Made by a program: the position numbers and the translations under genes. DNA of 64,000 bases, from contig PKTK01000012.1 in assembly GCA_002869165.1 (NCBI GenBank), positions 28,748 to 92,747 of the forward strand, given 5' to 3'. Below, piece after piece: positions 49,712 to 58,719 of this stretch. The stretch is from Candidatus Parcubacteria bacterium. Lineage in GTDB: Bacteria; Patescibacteria; ABY1; BM507; UBA12075. A model generated the notes under the pieces. It saw only the letters and a list, made by a program, of their open reading frames with translations, did no database searches and was not told where the DNA came from. Position 1 is the stretch's first letter. Each line of letters opens with the position of its first letter.

Positions 49712-50035
49712 AAATATACTTTTATTATTATTATGTTAATTATAACATATTTCTTTCTTTTTTAATTTTTTTAATCCTTATTCAAAATTATTATTCAAGC
49801 TTGCCAAAAGACCTAGGCTATGTTAGGATAATCTATGTAATCAATAGATTATTTTAATAAGAAAAGATTGCTAAGATTGGCAAAAGAGGAATAGTTAAAT
49901 TTTTTAAACATAGTGAAATTTACTAATCATAACAAAAGATTATTTTATATAAATTTAGCAAAAGTTATTAACTAACTTTTGACATTTTTTGTTATATTTC
50001 CGCCTCAAGGCCATTTCTTAGCATATAAGAAAAAT

Positions 50036-51550
50036 ATGGAATACCTAATTTGGGTAGTTCTGGCAATTGGCGGTTTTTTAATTGGTTATCAAATTAGAAG
50101 CCAAAGAATCAGTACCAAAATAAAATCTGCCGAAGAAAAAGCAGAAAAGAAATTAGCAGAAGTTAAAACCAAACAAACTGAATTACTAGTAAAAGCTCAA
50201 GAAAAAGCCATCAAAATCGTTGAAGAAGCTAAACAGGAAGAAAGAAAACAAAGACAGGAAACCAATAATCTAAGGAATCGTTTGGAAAAAAGAGAAAATG
50301 CCTTTTCGCAAAAATTGCTTGAACTTCAAGACAAACAACAAAAACTCTACGACAAAATCAATAAAGTAGAGGATGTAAAAAAGAAGATTTATCAAATCAA
50401 ACAAGACCAGCTTGATAAACTTGAAAAAATTGCTGGCATGAACAAAGAAGAAGCTAAAGAAACTCTTCTTAAAAATTTAGAAACTGACATGGAAGAATCG
50501 CTAAATTCACGTATTAGAAAAATGGATGCTGAATCAACTGAAGTACTAGAAGAAAAAGCCAAAAATCTAATGGCTAGCACTATGCAAAGACTTGTTTCTA
50601 AATACACCACCGAAATTACTACTACTAAAGTTGATCTACCTAGTGATGAAATGAAAGGTAGAATAATCGGTCGTGAAGGAAGAAATATTAAAACTATCGA
50701 ACAGCTAACCGGAACAGAAATTATCGTGGACGACACACCAAACGCTATTACGGTTTCTGGATTTTCCCCTATCAGAAGACACATTGCCAAGAGAACCTTG
50801 GAAAAATTAATTCTTGATGGCAGAATCCACCCAACAAAAATTGAAGAAGCTATTGAAGACGCCAAAAAATCTCTTGCCCTTGATATCAATAAAGCTGGTG
50901 AAGAGGCTCTATATGAGATCGGCGTAACTGGTTTTGATCCAAAGCTTGTCCAAATCATTGGTAGGCTAAAATACAGAACCAGTTATGGTCAAAACGCTCT
51001 TAGACATTCTTTGGAAGTTGCTCATCTTTCAGCTTTACTTGCTGAACAACTTGGACTCGATGTTACTATTGCCAAAAAGGCAGGGCTATTACACGACATA
51101 GGAAAGGCTGTTGATCATGAAGTAAAAGGAACTCATCCAGAGATTGGTCGTGACATTGCCAAAAAATTTGGTCTTTCTGAAGATATAATTGCTCCAATTG
51201 AAACTCACCACGATGATAAGCCAAGAGGAATTATTTCTGTAATAGTTAAAGTTGCTGATGCTATTTCCTCTGCCAGACCAGGAGCTAGACAAGATACATA
51301 CGACAGATATTTACAAAGGCTAGAAGAATTAGAAAAAATTGCTAACTCATTTGAAGGAATTGAAAAGTCATATGCTATCCAAGCCGGCAGAGAAGTAAGA
51401 GTATTTGTTTCAGCTGATGAGATAAGTGATGCCAAGGCTCACGAAGTTGCCAAAAATGTTGCCAAAAAAATCGAAGAAGAACTGAAATATCCAGGTGAAA
51501 TTAAGATTAATGTAATCAGAGAAATGAGAGTTATTGAATACGCTAGATAA
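50036..51550 (+). CDS. rny: Ribonuclease Y
   Basis: Membrane-anchored endoribonuclease of mRNA decay. The start is the ATG at 50036 (MEYLIWVVLAIGGFLIGYQI), giving the N-terminal membrane helix; the longer frame from 49979 places extra residues before it. A long coiled coil (residues 25-190), the KH domain (GRIIGREGRNIKTIEQLTG) and the HD domain (AKKAGLLHDIGKAVDHE; IETHHDDKPRG) are all present. Length 504, typical. ymdB follows, a widely conserved pair. Confidence 0.97.
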   Translation: MEYLIWVVLAIGGFLIGYQIRSQRISTKIKSAEEKAEKKLAEVKTKQTELLVKAQEKAIKIVEEAKQEERKQRQETNNLRNRLEKRENAFSQKLLELQDKQQKLYDKINKVEDVKKKIYQIKQDQLDKLEKIAGMNKEEAKETLLKNLETDMEESLNSRIRKMDAESTEVLEEKAKNLMASTMQRLVSKYTTEITTTKVDLPSDEMKGRIIGREGRNIKTIEQLTGTEIIVDDTPNAITVSGFSPIRRHIAKRTLEKLILDGRIHPTKIEEAIEDAKKSLALDINKAGEEALYEIGVTGFDPKLVQIIGRLKYRTSYGQNALRHSLEVAHLSALLAEQLGLDVTIAKKAGLLHDIGKAVDHEVKGTHPEIGRDIAKKFGLSEDIIAPIETHHDDKPRGIISVIVKVADAISSARPGARQDTYDRYLQRLEELEKIANSFEGIEKSYAIQAGREVRVFVSADEISDAKAHEVAKNVAKKIEEELKYPGEIKINVIREMRVIEYAR

Positions 51551-51575
51551 AACCACATATCACACAATACATATC

Positions 51576-51602
51576 AAAAAACAGGCTTAGACCTGTTTTT
51601 TG
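51576..51602 (+). terminator. rny terminator
   Basis: AAAAACAGG-CTTAGA-CCTGTTTTT. Confidence 0.85.
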
Positions 51603-51710
51603 ATTGCCTATTTATAATTCTCTACCTAAAAAGTTATGTGATATGCGTTTTATTAAATACGTGTTGTCTCATGTTTAATTTTTTGCTAATATAAAATAAA
51701 TAAGAATATT

Positions 51711-52511
51711 ATGATAAAAGTATTATTTATTGGTTATATTGTTGGGAAAATCGGTAGAGACACTGTTACAAAAATATTACCCAAATTAAAAAAAGAAAAA
51801 AAGATTGACTTAGTAATTGCCAACGCAGAAAATTCCGCTCATGGCTCTGGTATTACTGAAAGGATAATTATTGAATTAGAAAAAGCTGGAATTGATTTTT
51901 TTACTATGGGAGATCATGCTTTAAGACGAAAAAATGAGGCAGAATTATATAAATTACCCAATATAATAAGGCCAGCCAACTTCCCTCCAAGTAATCCTGG
52001 CAGTGGTTTTTCAATAATTGAAATCAAAAGCAAAAAAATCTTGGTTATTAGCTTAATTGGCCGAGTATTCATGAAATATGACTATGATTGTCCCTTTCGT
52101 AAAATAGATGAAATATTAGCAAATAATAGTTTGCTAGCTTCTGATATTTTTGCTATAATTGTTGATATACACGCAGAAGCTACATCCGAGAAAATTTCTC
52201 TGTTCCATTATTTAGATAACCGTGTAAATGCAATTCTTGGAACACATACCCACGTTCAAACTGCTGACGAATTTATAAACAAGAATGGAACTGCATATAT
52301 TACTGATGTAGGCATGACTGGAGCTAGTGACTCCTCAATCGGCATTGACAAAAATACAGCTATTAAAAATTTTCTTAGTCAAGTAAAAACAAATCATATA
52401 ATTCCCGAAAAAGGAGAAGCAATATTTAATGCAGTTATAATAGAACTTAATGAAAAAGATGCGAAATGTAAAAAAATAAAAAGAATTTCAAATAAAATTA
52501 TCATTAATTAA
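51711..52511 (+). CDS. ymdB: YmdB-family metallophosphoesterase with altered metal-site residues
   Basis: A 266-residue protein of the TIGR00282/YmdB family (2',3'-cyclic nucleotide phosphodiesterase in Bacillus). Seen: VIANAENSAHGSGIT (Glu and Asn ligands), VDIHAEATSEK, GTHTHVQTADE (His pair), ITDVGMTGASDS. Two usual ligands differ: the N-terminal F-I-G-D-V-V-G reads FIGYIVG (Asp to Tyr), and T-M-G-N-H reads TMGDH (Asn to Asp). The enzyme may be altered or inactive. It is next to rny, as in Firmicutes. Confidence 0.92.
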   Translation: MIKVLFIGYIVGKIGRDTVTKILPKLKKEKKIDLVIANAENSAHGSGITERIIIELEKAGIDFFTMGDHALRRKNEAELYKLPNIIRPANFPPSNPGSGFSIIEIKSKKILVISLIGRVFMKYDYDCPFRKIDEILANNSLLASDIFAIIVDIHAEATSEKISLFHYLDNRVNAILGTHTHVQTADEFINKNGTAYITDVGMTGASDSSIGIDKNTAIKNFLSQVKTNHIIPEKGEAIFNAVIIELNEKDAKCKKIKRISNKIIIN

Positions 52512-52551
52512 CAAGCTACATTACTCAACCCCCGTAGCTATATGTATCCCT

Positions 52552-52839
52552 ATGAATAAAGCAGCTCTAATCGAGCGTCTAGCAACCGAGGCTGGTGTTT
52601 CCAGAAAAGAAGCCGAAAGGATGCTAGAATCTCTAGTCAAAATTATTATCTCTGAGCTTAAAGCTGACAGAGAAGTTACTATTACTGGTTTTGGTACTTT
52701 CTTGTCTAGAACTAGACACGCTAGAGGCGGGGTCAATCCGCAAAAACCTAGCGAAAGAATAACAATTCCTGAAGTAAAGGTAGCAAAATTTAAAACAGGA
52801 AAGACTCTTAAAGACGCATTAAAAGGAAAAATAGAATAA
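52552..52839 (+). CDS. hup: DNA-binding protein HU
   Basis: A 95-residue nucleoid protein. NKAALIERLATEAGVSRKEA and the helix AERMLESLVKIIISELKADR, then ITGFGTFLSRTRHARGGVNP (the G-F-G-x-F motif and DNA-binding arm) and KPSERITIPEVKVAKFKTGK. The arm is Arg-rich, as usual. Monocistronic with a strong terminator. Confidence 0.97.
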   Translation: MNKAALIERLATEAGVSRKEAERMLESLVKIIISELKADREVTITGFGTFLSRTRHARGGVNPQKPSERITIPEVKVAKFKTGKTLKDALKGKIE

Positions 52840-52849
52840 AATAAACACA

Positions 52850-52880
52850 AAAAAACAACTCGATTAGTGGGTTGTTTTTT
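52850..52880 (+). terminator. hup terminator
   Basis: AAAACAACTC / GGGTTGTTTTTTT with a 7-nt loop (one G-T pair). Confidence 0.85.
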
Positions 52881-52949
52881 TATTTTACTTTTTTTCCAAA
52901 ACCATATATAATATAAACTGATTTTAAATAATAAATAATAAATAAAACT

Positions 52950-54179
52950 ATGAAAAAAAGACTTTTTTCTGTCTTTGTTTTAACAGTTTTCATGTTGAGT
53001 TTTTTCAGTGTCATCTGTGTAAAAGCCGAAACTGATATCGAAGCTGGATCACTCATTAAAACTGCTGACTCTTCTACAATATACTACGTTGGAGAAGATG
53101 GGAAAATCTATGTTTTCCCAAACTCAAAGACTTATTTTTCCTGGTATTCTGACTTTACAGGAGTAACAACAGTTACCAATGAACAAATGTCAGAATATAC
53201 TCTAGGAGGAAATGTACACTACAAGCCGGGATCAGTTTTAATCAAAACACCTAGTAGTTCAAAAGTATATGCTGTTGCTGAAAATGGCAAGATTAAATGG
53301 ATTAAAACAGAGACCATGGCTAAAAAATACTATGGTGACAATTGGAATCTGCTAGTTGATGATGTGCCAGACGGATTCATGACTGGCTACACAGAAGACG
53401 GAGAGATTGACGAAGATAGCACCTATAATCCTGATGAATTGGAGGAAGAATACCCAACTATATCTCATAACAAATTCTTAAGACTAAAACAAACTATTAA
53501 AAACAGAATATCTAACTTAGAAGAAAGAAGATGCGAATATTTAAAAAATGCTTTTAATAGACTACAAGAAAGAGCTGATCGTTGGGGTGTAGAAATTCCA
53601 AGTATCGGAGATGATTATTTGGCTGAATGCACTGCCAGTGAAGGTGATGACTCAAGTGATGACACAACAGTTGGTAATGGAAATGGTAATAAATACGGTT
53701 GGATTAAATTTAAGAAAGTTACAGTTTGCCACCAACCTCTTGATGAAAATCTTGAACCTGTTACTATTACTGTTTCTGCAAATGCTTTGCCAGCTCATCT
53801 AAAACACGGTGACTATCTAGGAGAGTGTGAAGGTGATAGCGATTCAAACACAGGTGACAACACAGACGGGAATGATACAACTCCTCCAGTAATCTCAAAT
53901 ATTGAAATTAATGAAAATGTAAGCACCACCACTATCACCTGGACAACTAGTGAAGCTACTGATGAAAACATCAAATATTCTACAAGTCACCTAGCTGACA
54001 CTAGTTCACCAAACGAAGAAACAGAATCTGCTACATCCACTTCTCACTCTATGCTATTAGAAGGACTAACGGCTAGCACAACTTATTATTTCATAATTGA
54101 GTGCAAAGATGAAAGCGGAAATGTTGCTACTACTTCAGAACTTTATTTCACAACTCTTCAAGAAAAGGAAGTAGTTTAA
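52950..54179 (+). CDS. Secreted surface protein with FN3-like domain, ending at an in-frame TAA
   Basis: A signal peptide (residues 1-28, SVFVLTVFMLSFFSVICVKA) is followed by a domain of about 110 residues (TADSSTIYYVGEDGKIYVFP; AVAENGKIKWIKTETMAKKY) that resembles Patescibacterial cell-surface repeats. Then come a helical linker with two Cys, a DUF-like Cys domain (KVTVCHQPLDENLEPVTITV) and one fibronectin-III-like domain (TPPVISNIEINENVSTTTIT ... ESGNVATTSELYFTT). The frame stops at TAA 54177-54179 but continues in phase into a second such domain (54180-54473). Confidence 0.8.
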   Translation: MKKRLFSVFVLTVFMLSFFSVICVKAETDIEAGSLIKTADSSTIYYVGEDGKIYVFPNSKTYFSWYSDFTGVTTVTNEQMSEYTLGGNVHYKPGSVLIKTPSSSKVYAVAENGKIKWIKTETMAKKYYGDNWNLLVDDVPDGFMTGYTEDGEIDEDSTYNPDELEEEYPTISHNKFLRLKQTIKNRISNLEERRCEYLKNAFNRLQERADRWGVEIPSIGDDYLAECTASEGDDSSDDTTVGNGNGNKYGWIKFKKVTVCHQPLDENLEPVTITVSANALPAHLKHGDYLGECEGDSDSNTGDNTDGNDTTPPVISNIEINENVSTTTITWTTSEATDENIKYSTSHLADTSSPNEETESATSTSHSMLLEGLTASTTYYFIIECKDESGNVATTSELYFTTLQEKEVV

Positions 54180-54473
54180 GAAGATGATGAAACAGCCCCT
54201 GTTATTTCTGAACTTGAAGTTGCTACCTCAACTGAAGCAGCTACGATCAGCTGGAAAACAGACGAAGCAGCCACTTCAAAGATTTATTACGCCACTGAAG
54301 AATTAGAAACAGCTAGTACCATAGATGAATACGAAGAAACTGATCTAGTTCTAACTCGCAACTTAGAACTAACAAACCTAAGCACTTCAACTACATACTA
54401 TTTTTATGTAGAATCAAGCGATGAAGCGGGTAACGTTGCTACTAGTTCAGCAAGTTCATTCTATATTGAATAA
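54180..54473 (+). other. In-frame continuation: second FN3-like domain after TAA
   Basis: The frame after the stop encodes EDDETAPVISELEVATSTEA ... TISWKTDEAATSKIYYATEE ... SSDEAGNVATSSASSFYIE, a clear duplicate of the preceding FN3-like domain. It ends at its own TAA (54471-54473), 16 bp before a strong terminator (54490-54522). Either readthrough or a single nonsense mutation (CAA or GAA to TAA) explains it. Confidence 0.85.
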
Positions 54474-54489
54474 GGCAAAATTCTTATAT

Positions 54490-54522
54490 AAAAAAGCAAG
54501 TTTTTATAAACTTGCTTTTTTA
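54490..54522 (+). terminator. Terminator of the FN3 surface-protein gene
   Basis: AAAAAAGCAAGTTT / AAACTTGCTTTTTT. Confidence 0.9.
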
Positions 54523-54600
54523 TTTGCTAAAAAATACTATATTTGCTAAGCTCAAAAAAACTTATGTTTGTTCTTTTTATAAAAACTTGGGGTAAGAAAA

Positions 54601-55035
54601 ATGGATAATCAAACAAAAATATCAATAGTTCTATTTATCTTGATAATTGGTCTTTTGTTATATAACTTTTTAGTTATTACAAGGAAAACTATTACAAATA
54701 CTAAATGGTACATAAAAAAATTTGGAAAAAAAATTCCTTGTATAATTTGTGGACACGAAACCTATCTGATTGACAAAATAAATGCTCATGGCAAATCATT
54801 TGCCTTTGAGATTCCTCTAAATAATGGTACAACTCATTTTTGTCATGAATGCTTGTCGCTTTTAGCAATTGAGTGTGCTTGGTGTGATAGGCAAATTCTT
54901 TTTGAAGATAAAACAATTGTTTATCAGGCGATGGATATTTGTCTGGTCCCCAAAAATATTAAACTATACTTTACCGATCCAGTTTATATTTTTGGATGCA
55001 ACCATGAAAAATGTGTAGGTAGGCATATTGCCTAA
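54601..55035 (+). CDS. Membrane-anchored zinc-binding protein
   Basis: A 144-residue protein. One N-terminal helix (SIVLFILIIGLLLYNFLVI), then CIICGHETYLI, HFCHECLSLLAIECAWCD and FGCNHEKCVGRH, giving four Cys/His pairs typical of treble-clef or ribbon zinc sites. No family recognised. A 35-codon gene follows in what is probably one transcription unit. Confidence 0.65.
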   Translation: MDNQTKISIVLFILIIGLLLYNFLVITRKTITNTKWYIKKFGKKIPCIICGHETYLIDKINAHGKSFAFEIPLNNGTTHFCHECLSLLAIECAWCDRQILFEDKTIVYQAMDICLVPKNIKLYFTDPVYIFGCNHEKCVGRHIA

Positions 55036-55074
55036 TATCATGGGTTTTTCCCAATTAAAAAGAAAGGTAAACAA

Positions 55075-55182
55075 ATGACTGCCATGAAAATGGTTGTCCT
55101 AGGAAAAAAATTAGAAGCCATTCAAAAAGAAAAATTAAAGAAACAAATTGAAGACAGAATTATTGATATCCCTATTTCCTAA
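55075..55182 (+). CDS. Very small protein, 35 residues
   Basis: ATG at 55075, TAA at 55180-55182; AGAAAGG is an upstream ribosome-binding site at 6-12 bp. The protein is MTAMKMVVLGKK followed by a helical charged part (KEKLKKQIEDRIIDIPIS). It lies between the zinc protein and its terminator. No family recognised. Confidence 0.5.
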   Translation: MTAMKMVVLGKKLEAIQKEKLKKQIEDRIIDIPIS

Positions 55183-55186
55183 AACA

Positions 55187-55217
55187 AAAACCCCGGTATT
55201 AATCGGGGTTATTTTTT
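55187..55217 (+). terminator. Intrinsic terminator
   Basis: ACCCCG-GTATTAAT-CGGGGT followed by a T-rich run. Confidence 0.85.
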
Positions 55218-55438
55218 TAGAAAAAATTTACGTTCCATGTTTTGTAGACAAAATAAAAACCAAGAAGCCACAATAGTACCTGAGACAACAAAATAGATAA
55301 GAATAGAGCGTTTTGAATATTTTTGTACAGGTTAACGTCTATTAATCCACCTTTCTCATAAAAAGATAAGATTGTTGGTAAGCTTAAAAAAACAAAAACA
55401 ACTATATTTAACAATATTTTCCATACATACTCTTTCAT
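55217..55438 (-). CDS. Small two-helix membrane protein, 73 residues
   Basis: Helices at about 6-24 (ILLNIVVFVFLSLPTIL) and 47-66 (LFLSILLSQVLLWLLGFYFV). Ribosome-binding sequence AAAGGAGG just before the ATG. No family recognised. Confidence 0.6.
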   Translation of the reverse strand: MKEYVWKILLNIVVFVFLSLPTILSFYEKGGLIDVNLYKNIQNALFLSILLSQVLLWLLGFYFVYKTWNVNFF

Positions 55439-55542
55439 TTTTTCCTCCTTTATTTAATGAACTTTTCTAAAAATTACTAATAATATAAAAATTTGTCAAC
55501 AACAAAAAATCAATTTAAATAAAAATGTGTTATAATTAAAAA

Positions 55543-57678
55543 ATGAAAAAACTACTAAAAAAACACTTCGGATACGAAAATTTTCGACCACTTCAAAAAG
55601 ATATTATTAATAATATCCTAGCCAAAAAAGACACATTTGTACTCATGCCAACTGGTGGTGGTAAATCTCTTTGTTTTCAATTACCTGCTTTACAATTCCC
55701 TGGTCTTACTCTTGTTGTATCTCCACTAATAGCGCTTATGAAAGATCAAGTTGATTCTTTGCGTGCTAATGGTGTAGAGGCAGAATTTTTAAATTCATCA
55801 TTAGACAAAAATCAAATTACCCAAGTTATTAAAAATGTTAAAGATAAAAAAACAAAGCTCCTTTATGTAGCGCCCGAAAGATTTGCCTCACAAGAATTTT
55901 TAAAATTGCTCAACTCAATAAACTTAAGTCTAATAGCTATTGATGAAGCTCATTGTATTTCTGAATGGGGGCATGATTTTCGACCAGAGTATCGCAAACT
56001 TAGTAAATTAAAAGAATATTTTCCTGAAACTCCAATTGTAGCCCTCACAGCTACAGCCACCAAAAAAGTTCAAGAAGACATCTTAAGACATCTAAAAACA
56101 CCGCAAGCCAAAATATTTGTTTCTAGTTTTAACCGAGAAAATCTTAATATTAAAGTGGTGGAAAAGAAAAAAGCTTTTCCCAAGCTAGTTTCTTTACTGA
56201 AAAATTACCAAGACAAATCAGTAATCATTTATTGTTTTTCACGAAAAGAAACTGAAGAAATTGCTCACAATTTAAACCTGAATAATTTTAACGCCCAAGC
56301 CTACCATGCTGGAATTGAACAAGAAGAAAGAAAAGCAGTTCAGAATAACTTTATTAATGACCAAACAAATATCATTGTCGCTACCATTGCTTTTGGTATG
56401 GGAATTGATAAACCAGACGTTAGATTGGTGGTTCATTATACTTTTCCCAAAACCATTGAAGGATATTATCAGGAAATTGGCAGAGCTGGTCGCGATGGAC
56501 TTCAAAGCGACTGTGTGCTTTTTTATACTTATGCAGACCTCAGGAAACACGAATATTTTCTGCGCGAAATGACTGATGAAAATCAAGCCAATATCATGCA
56601 AAACAAACTTGCGCAAGTCATGCATTTTGCTGAACTTAGTACTTGTAGAAAAAAGTACATTTTGTCCTATTTTAATGAAGAATTGGAAAAAAACTGTGGT
56701 TCATGTGATATATGTAATTCCGGATTTGAACAGTTTGATGCTACTATCATAAGTCAAAAAATTCTTTCCGCTATTTTAAAAACCAACTCCTCTTTTGGCA
56801 GAAACCATATCATCGATGTACTACTTGGTAAAAATACACAAAAAATTAAAATCAATAATCACCACAACTTAAGTGTTTATGGGATTGTAGATGATTATCA
56901 AGAAGACGAACTAATTAACATCATTAAACAGCTTATTGACAATGGTCTACTTATAAAAAGTTTAGGCAAATTTCCTGTTCTTGCCTTATCTAAAAAAGGT
57001 GTTTTGTTTTTAAAAAATAACGAATCTCTAAAACTAAATAAACCAAAAACTGATATTAAAATAAGATCAGCTAAAAAAACAGTTCTAGACTTTGATGAAA
57101 ATTTTTTTCTAGTCCTTAAAGAACTTCGCAAAAAAATCGCCCAAAAAGAGAATATCCCCCCTTTTGTTGTTTTTGGAGACAAAAGTTTACAGGAAATGGC
57201 CCACTATTTTCCAGTTTCTGAAAATGAATTTTTAAAAATCTCTGGAGTAGGCGAAGCCAAGCTCAAAAAATATTCTTCTAGTTTTATTTCTTTAATTTCT
57301 GACTATACAACAAAACATAATATCAATTCAATAAAAATTCCCTCTAAAGAAATTAAAGAACCAAAACAAATCACCATCAGAACAAAAGAGTACTACACAA
57401 AAACCAGAGAACTTCTTCAGAAAAAAACACCAATCAAACGAATTGCTAAAGCTCAAAACTTAAAAGAATCTACTATCATAAATCATATTGAAAAACTTCT
57501 TGATGCTGGAATTAAATTAAATACAGAATATCTTAAACTTCCGCTTGATAGATACAAAGAAATAAAAAAAGCCTTCAATGAATGTGGCGACGAAAGACTT
57601 AAGCCTGTTTACGAATATTTAGATGGAAAATATGATTGGGACGAACTAAGGCTAGTCAGGGTTTTACTTAGACAATAA
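55543..57678 (+). CDS. recQ: ATP-dependent DNA helicase RecQ
   Basis: 711 residues, full length. SF2 helicase core: LMPTGGGKSLCFQLPA (Walker A), IAIDEAHCISEWGHDFRPEY (DEAH), ALTATAT, GMGIDKPDVR, IGRAGRDG. The RQC domain carries the zinc Cys (CRKKYIL, KNCGSCDICNSG), followed by the HRDC domain (FVVFGDKSLQEMAHYFP) and a C-terminal HTH_40 region (TPIKRIAKAQNLKESTIINH). A TATAAT (55531-55536) ends 6 bp before the ATG, so the mRNA is probably leaderless. Confidence 0.97.
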   Translation: MKKLLKKHFGYENFRPLQKDIINNILAKKDTFVLMPTGGGKSLCFQLPALQFPGLTLVVSPLIALMKDQVDSLRANGVEAEFLNSSLDKNQITQVIKNVKDKKTKLLYVAPERFASQEFLKLLNSINLSLIAIDEAHCISEWGHDFRPEYRKLSKLKEYFPETPIVALTATATKKVQEDILRHLKTPQAKIFVSSFNRENLNIKVVEKKKAFPKLVSLLKNYQDKSVIIYCFSRKETEEIAHNLNLNNFNAQAYHAGIEQEERKAVQNNFINDQTNIIVATIAFGMGIDKPDVRLVVHYTFPKTIEGYYQEIGRAGRDGLQSDCVLFYTYADLRKHEYFLREMTDENQANIMQNKLAQVMHFAELSTCRKKYILSYFNEELEKNCGSCDICNSGFEQFDATIISQKILSAILKTNSSFGRNHIIDVLLGKNTQKIKINNHHNLSVYGIVDDYQEDELINIIKQLIDNGLLIKSLGKFPVLALSKKGVLFLKNNESLKLNKPKTDIKIRSAKKTVLDFDENFFLVLKELRKKIAQKENIPPFVVFGDKSLQEMAHYFPVSENEFLKISGVGEAKLKKYSSSFISLISDYTTKHNINSIKIPSKEIKEPKQITIRTKEYYTKTRELLQKKTPIKRIAKAQNLKESTIINHIEKLLDAGIKLNTEYLKLPLDRYKEIKKAFNECGDERLKPVYEYLDGKYDWDELRLVRVLLRQ

Positions 57679-57682
57679 GTTA

Positions 57683-58201
57683 CTATTCTGAATTTTTGTA
57701 TCCCCAAAGCAAACTTGCCATTAAAATTATTGATGTCATAGCCATCAACGGAATCGTTATATAGCCCATCTCAAAAATATATTTTGTGGTACAAGTAGCT
57801 AATTGGCCCGTTTCACAAAAAGCTGTATCAATTATCCGGTAATAAATATAATTGTGATATAAAGAAATTAGACCGCCAAATAATAAAAGCAATAATGAAT
57901 AATCAACTATTGCTTTTTCTTTTTTGTAAATTGCTAAACCAAGTAAAAATACTTGTGGGTAAACAAATATTCTTTGATACCAACAAAGCTTACAAGGATC
58001 AAACTTCATTATCTCAGAATAAAACAAACTTCCCGAAGTCGCTACCAATGCAATCACGAATGCCCAAATAAGTCCATATTTTTTTATATACAAAATAATT
58101 TGTTCTCTAGCTTTGTAATTAAAGAAAGAAATCAACCCTGCAACAAATACGATTTGCGATAGAAAGGTTAAAAAAACCAATATTTCATTTATATTATTCA
58201 T
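57683..58201 (-). CDS. dsbB: DsbB-family disulfide bond formation protein
   Basis: 172 residues, about five membrane helices. CKLCWYQRIFVYPQ is the first Cys pair, CETGQLATC the second, the order of DsbB/BdbC. It passes electrons from a thiol oxidase to quinone. It starts 1 bp after the upstream thioredoxin-like gene, so they form an operon, supplying extracytoplasmic disulfide formation. Confidence 0.93.
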   Translation of the reverse strand: MNNINEILVFLTFLSQIVFVAGLISFFNYKAREQIILYIKKYGLIWAFVIALVATSGSLFYSEIMKFDPCKLCWYQRIFVYPQVFLLGLAIYKKEKAIVDYSLLLLLFGGLISLYHNYIYYRIIDTAFCETGQLATCTTKYIFEMGYITIPLMAMTSIILMASLLWGYKNSE

Positions 58202-58202
58202 A

Positions 58203-58574
58203 CTAATTTAAGGTTTCGCAACCTGTTAATTCTGCTAATTCATTAAAGGACAATTCTCCAGTCTTGACTTGTCCACTTGAAAATTTCCAAGTGGGATATG
58301 CTTCAATCTTTGCTAAAACACAATCTCCTGTCTGTCCTTGTCCGTCTTCAGTTGAACATTCTACATAAGGCAGGCTACTTGAATTATTAAAAAGTCTTTT
58401 CTGTGCCTGACAATGAGAACACCAAAAAGCCCCATAAAATTTTGCACCGCTCTCATTTATACAAGTAGCAAATTCATTAATTTTTGCTTGAGAAACATTA
58501 TTACTTAACACAAAAACATAAACTCCAATTACTACAACGATTAAAACTAAAACAATAATTATATTTTTTTTCAT
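58203..58574 (-). CDS. Membrane-anchored thioredoxin-like protein
   Basis: A 123-residue protein. N-terminal signal-anchor (IIIVLVLIVVVIGVYVFVL), then KFYGAFWCSHCQAQKRLFNN (CxxC active site), and cis-Pro region IEAYPTWKF. This is the small thioredoxin type paired with DsbB or VKOR. It is the likely partner of the downstream dsbB. Confidence 0.9.
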   Translation of the reverse strand: MKKNIIIVLVLIVVVIGVYVFVLSNNVSQAKINEFATCINESGAKFYGAFWCSHCQAQKRLFNNSSSLPYVECSTEDGQGQTGDCVLAKIEAYPTWKFSSGQVKTGELSFNELAELTGCETLN

Positions 58575-58668
58575 TTTACTTATTTATTTATAAATATTTA
58601 TTATTATCCAATATTTTAATTAAAATAAAATTAAGAATAGCTAAAAAAAGTAAATATTTGATAAAGAA

Positions 58669-58701
58669 AAAAGAACCGTGATATTTTTTAACTCGGTTCT
58701 T
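58669..58701 (-). terminator. Intrinsic terminator of the dehydrogenase gene
   Basis: AAAGAACCG / CGGTTCTTT with a 15-nt loop and T-rich flanks. Confidence 0.75.
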
Positions 58702-58719
58702 TAATTTTTTTTAAATTTA

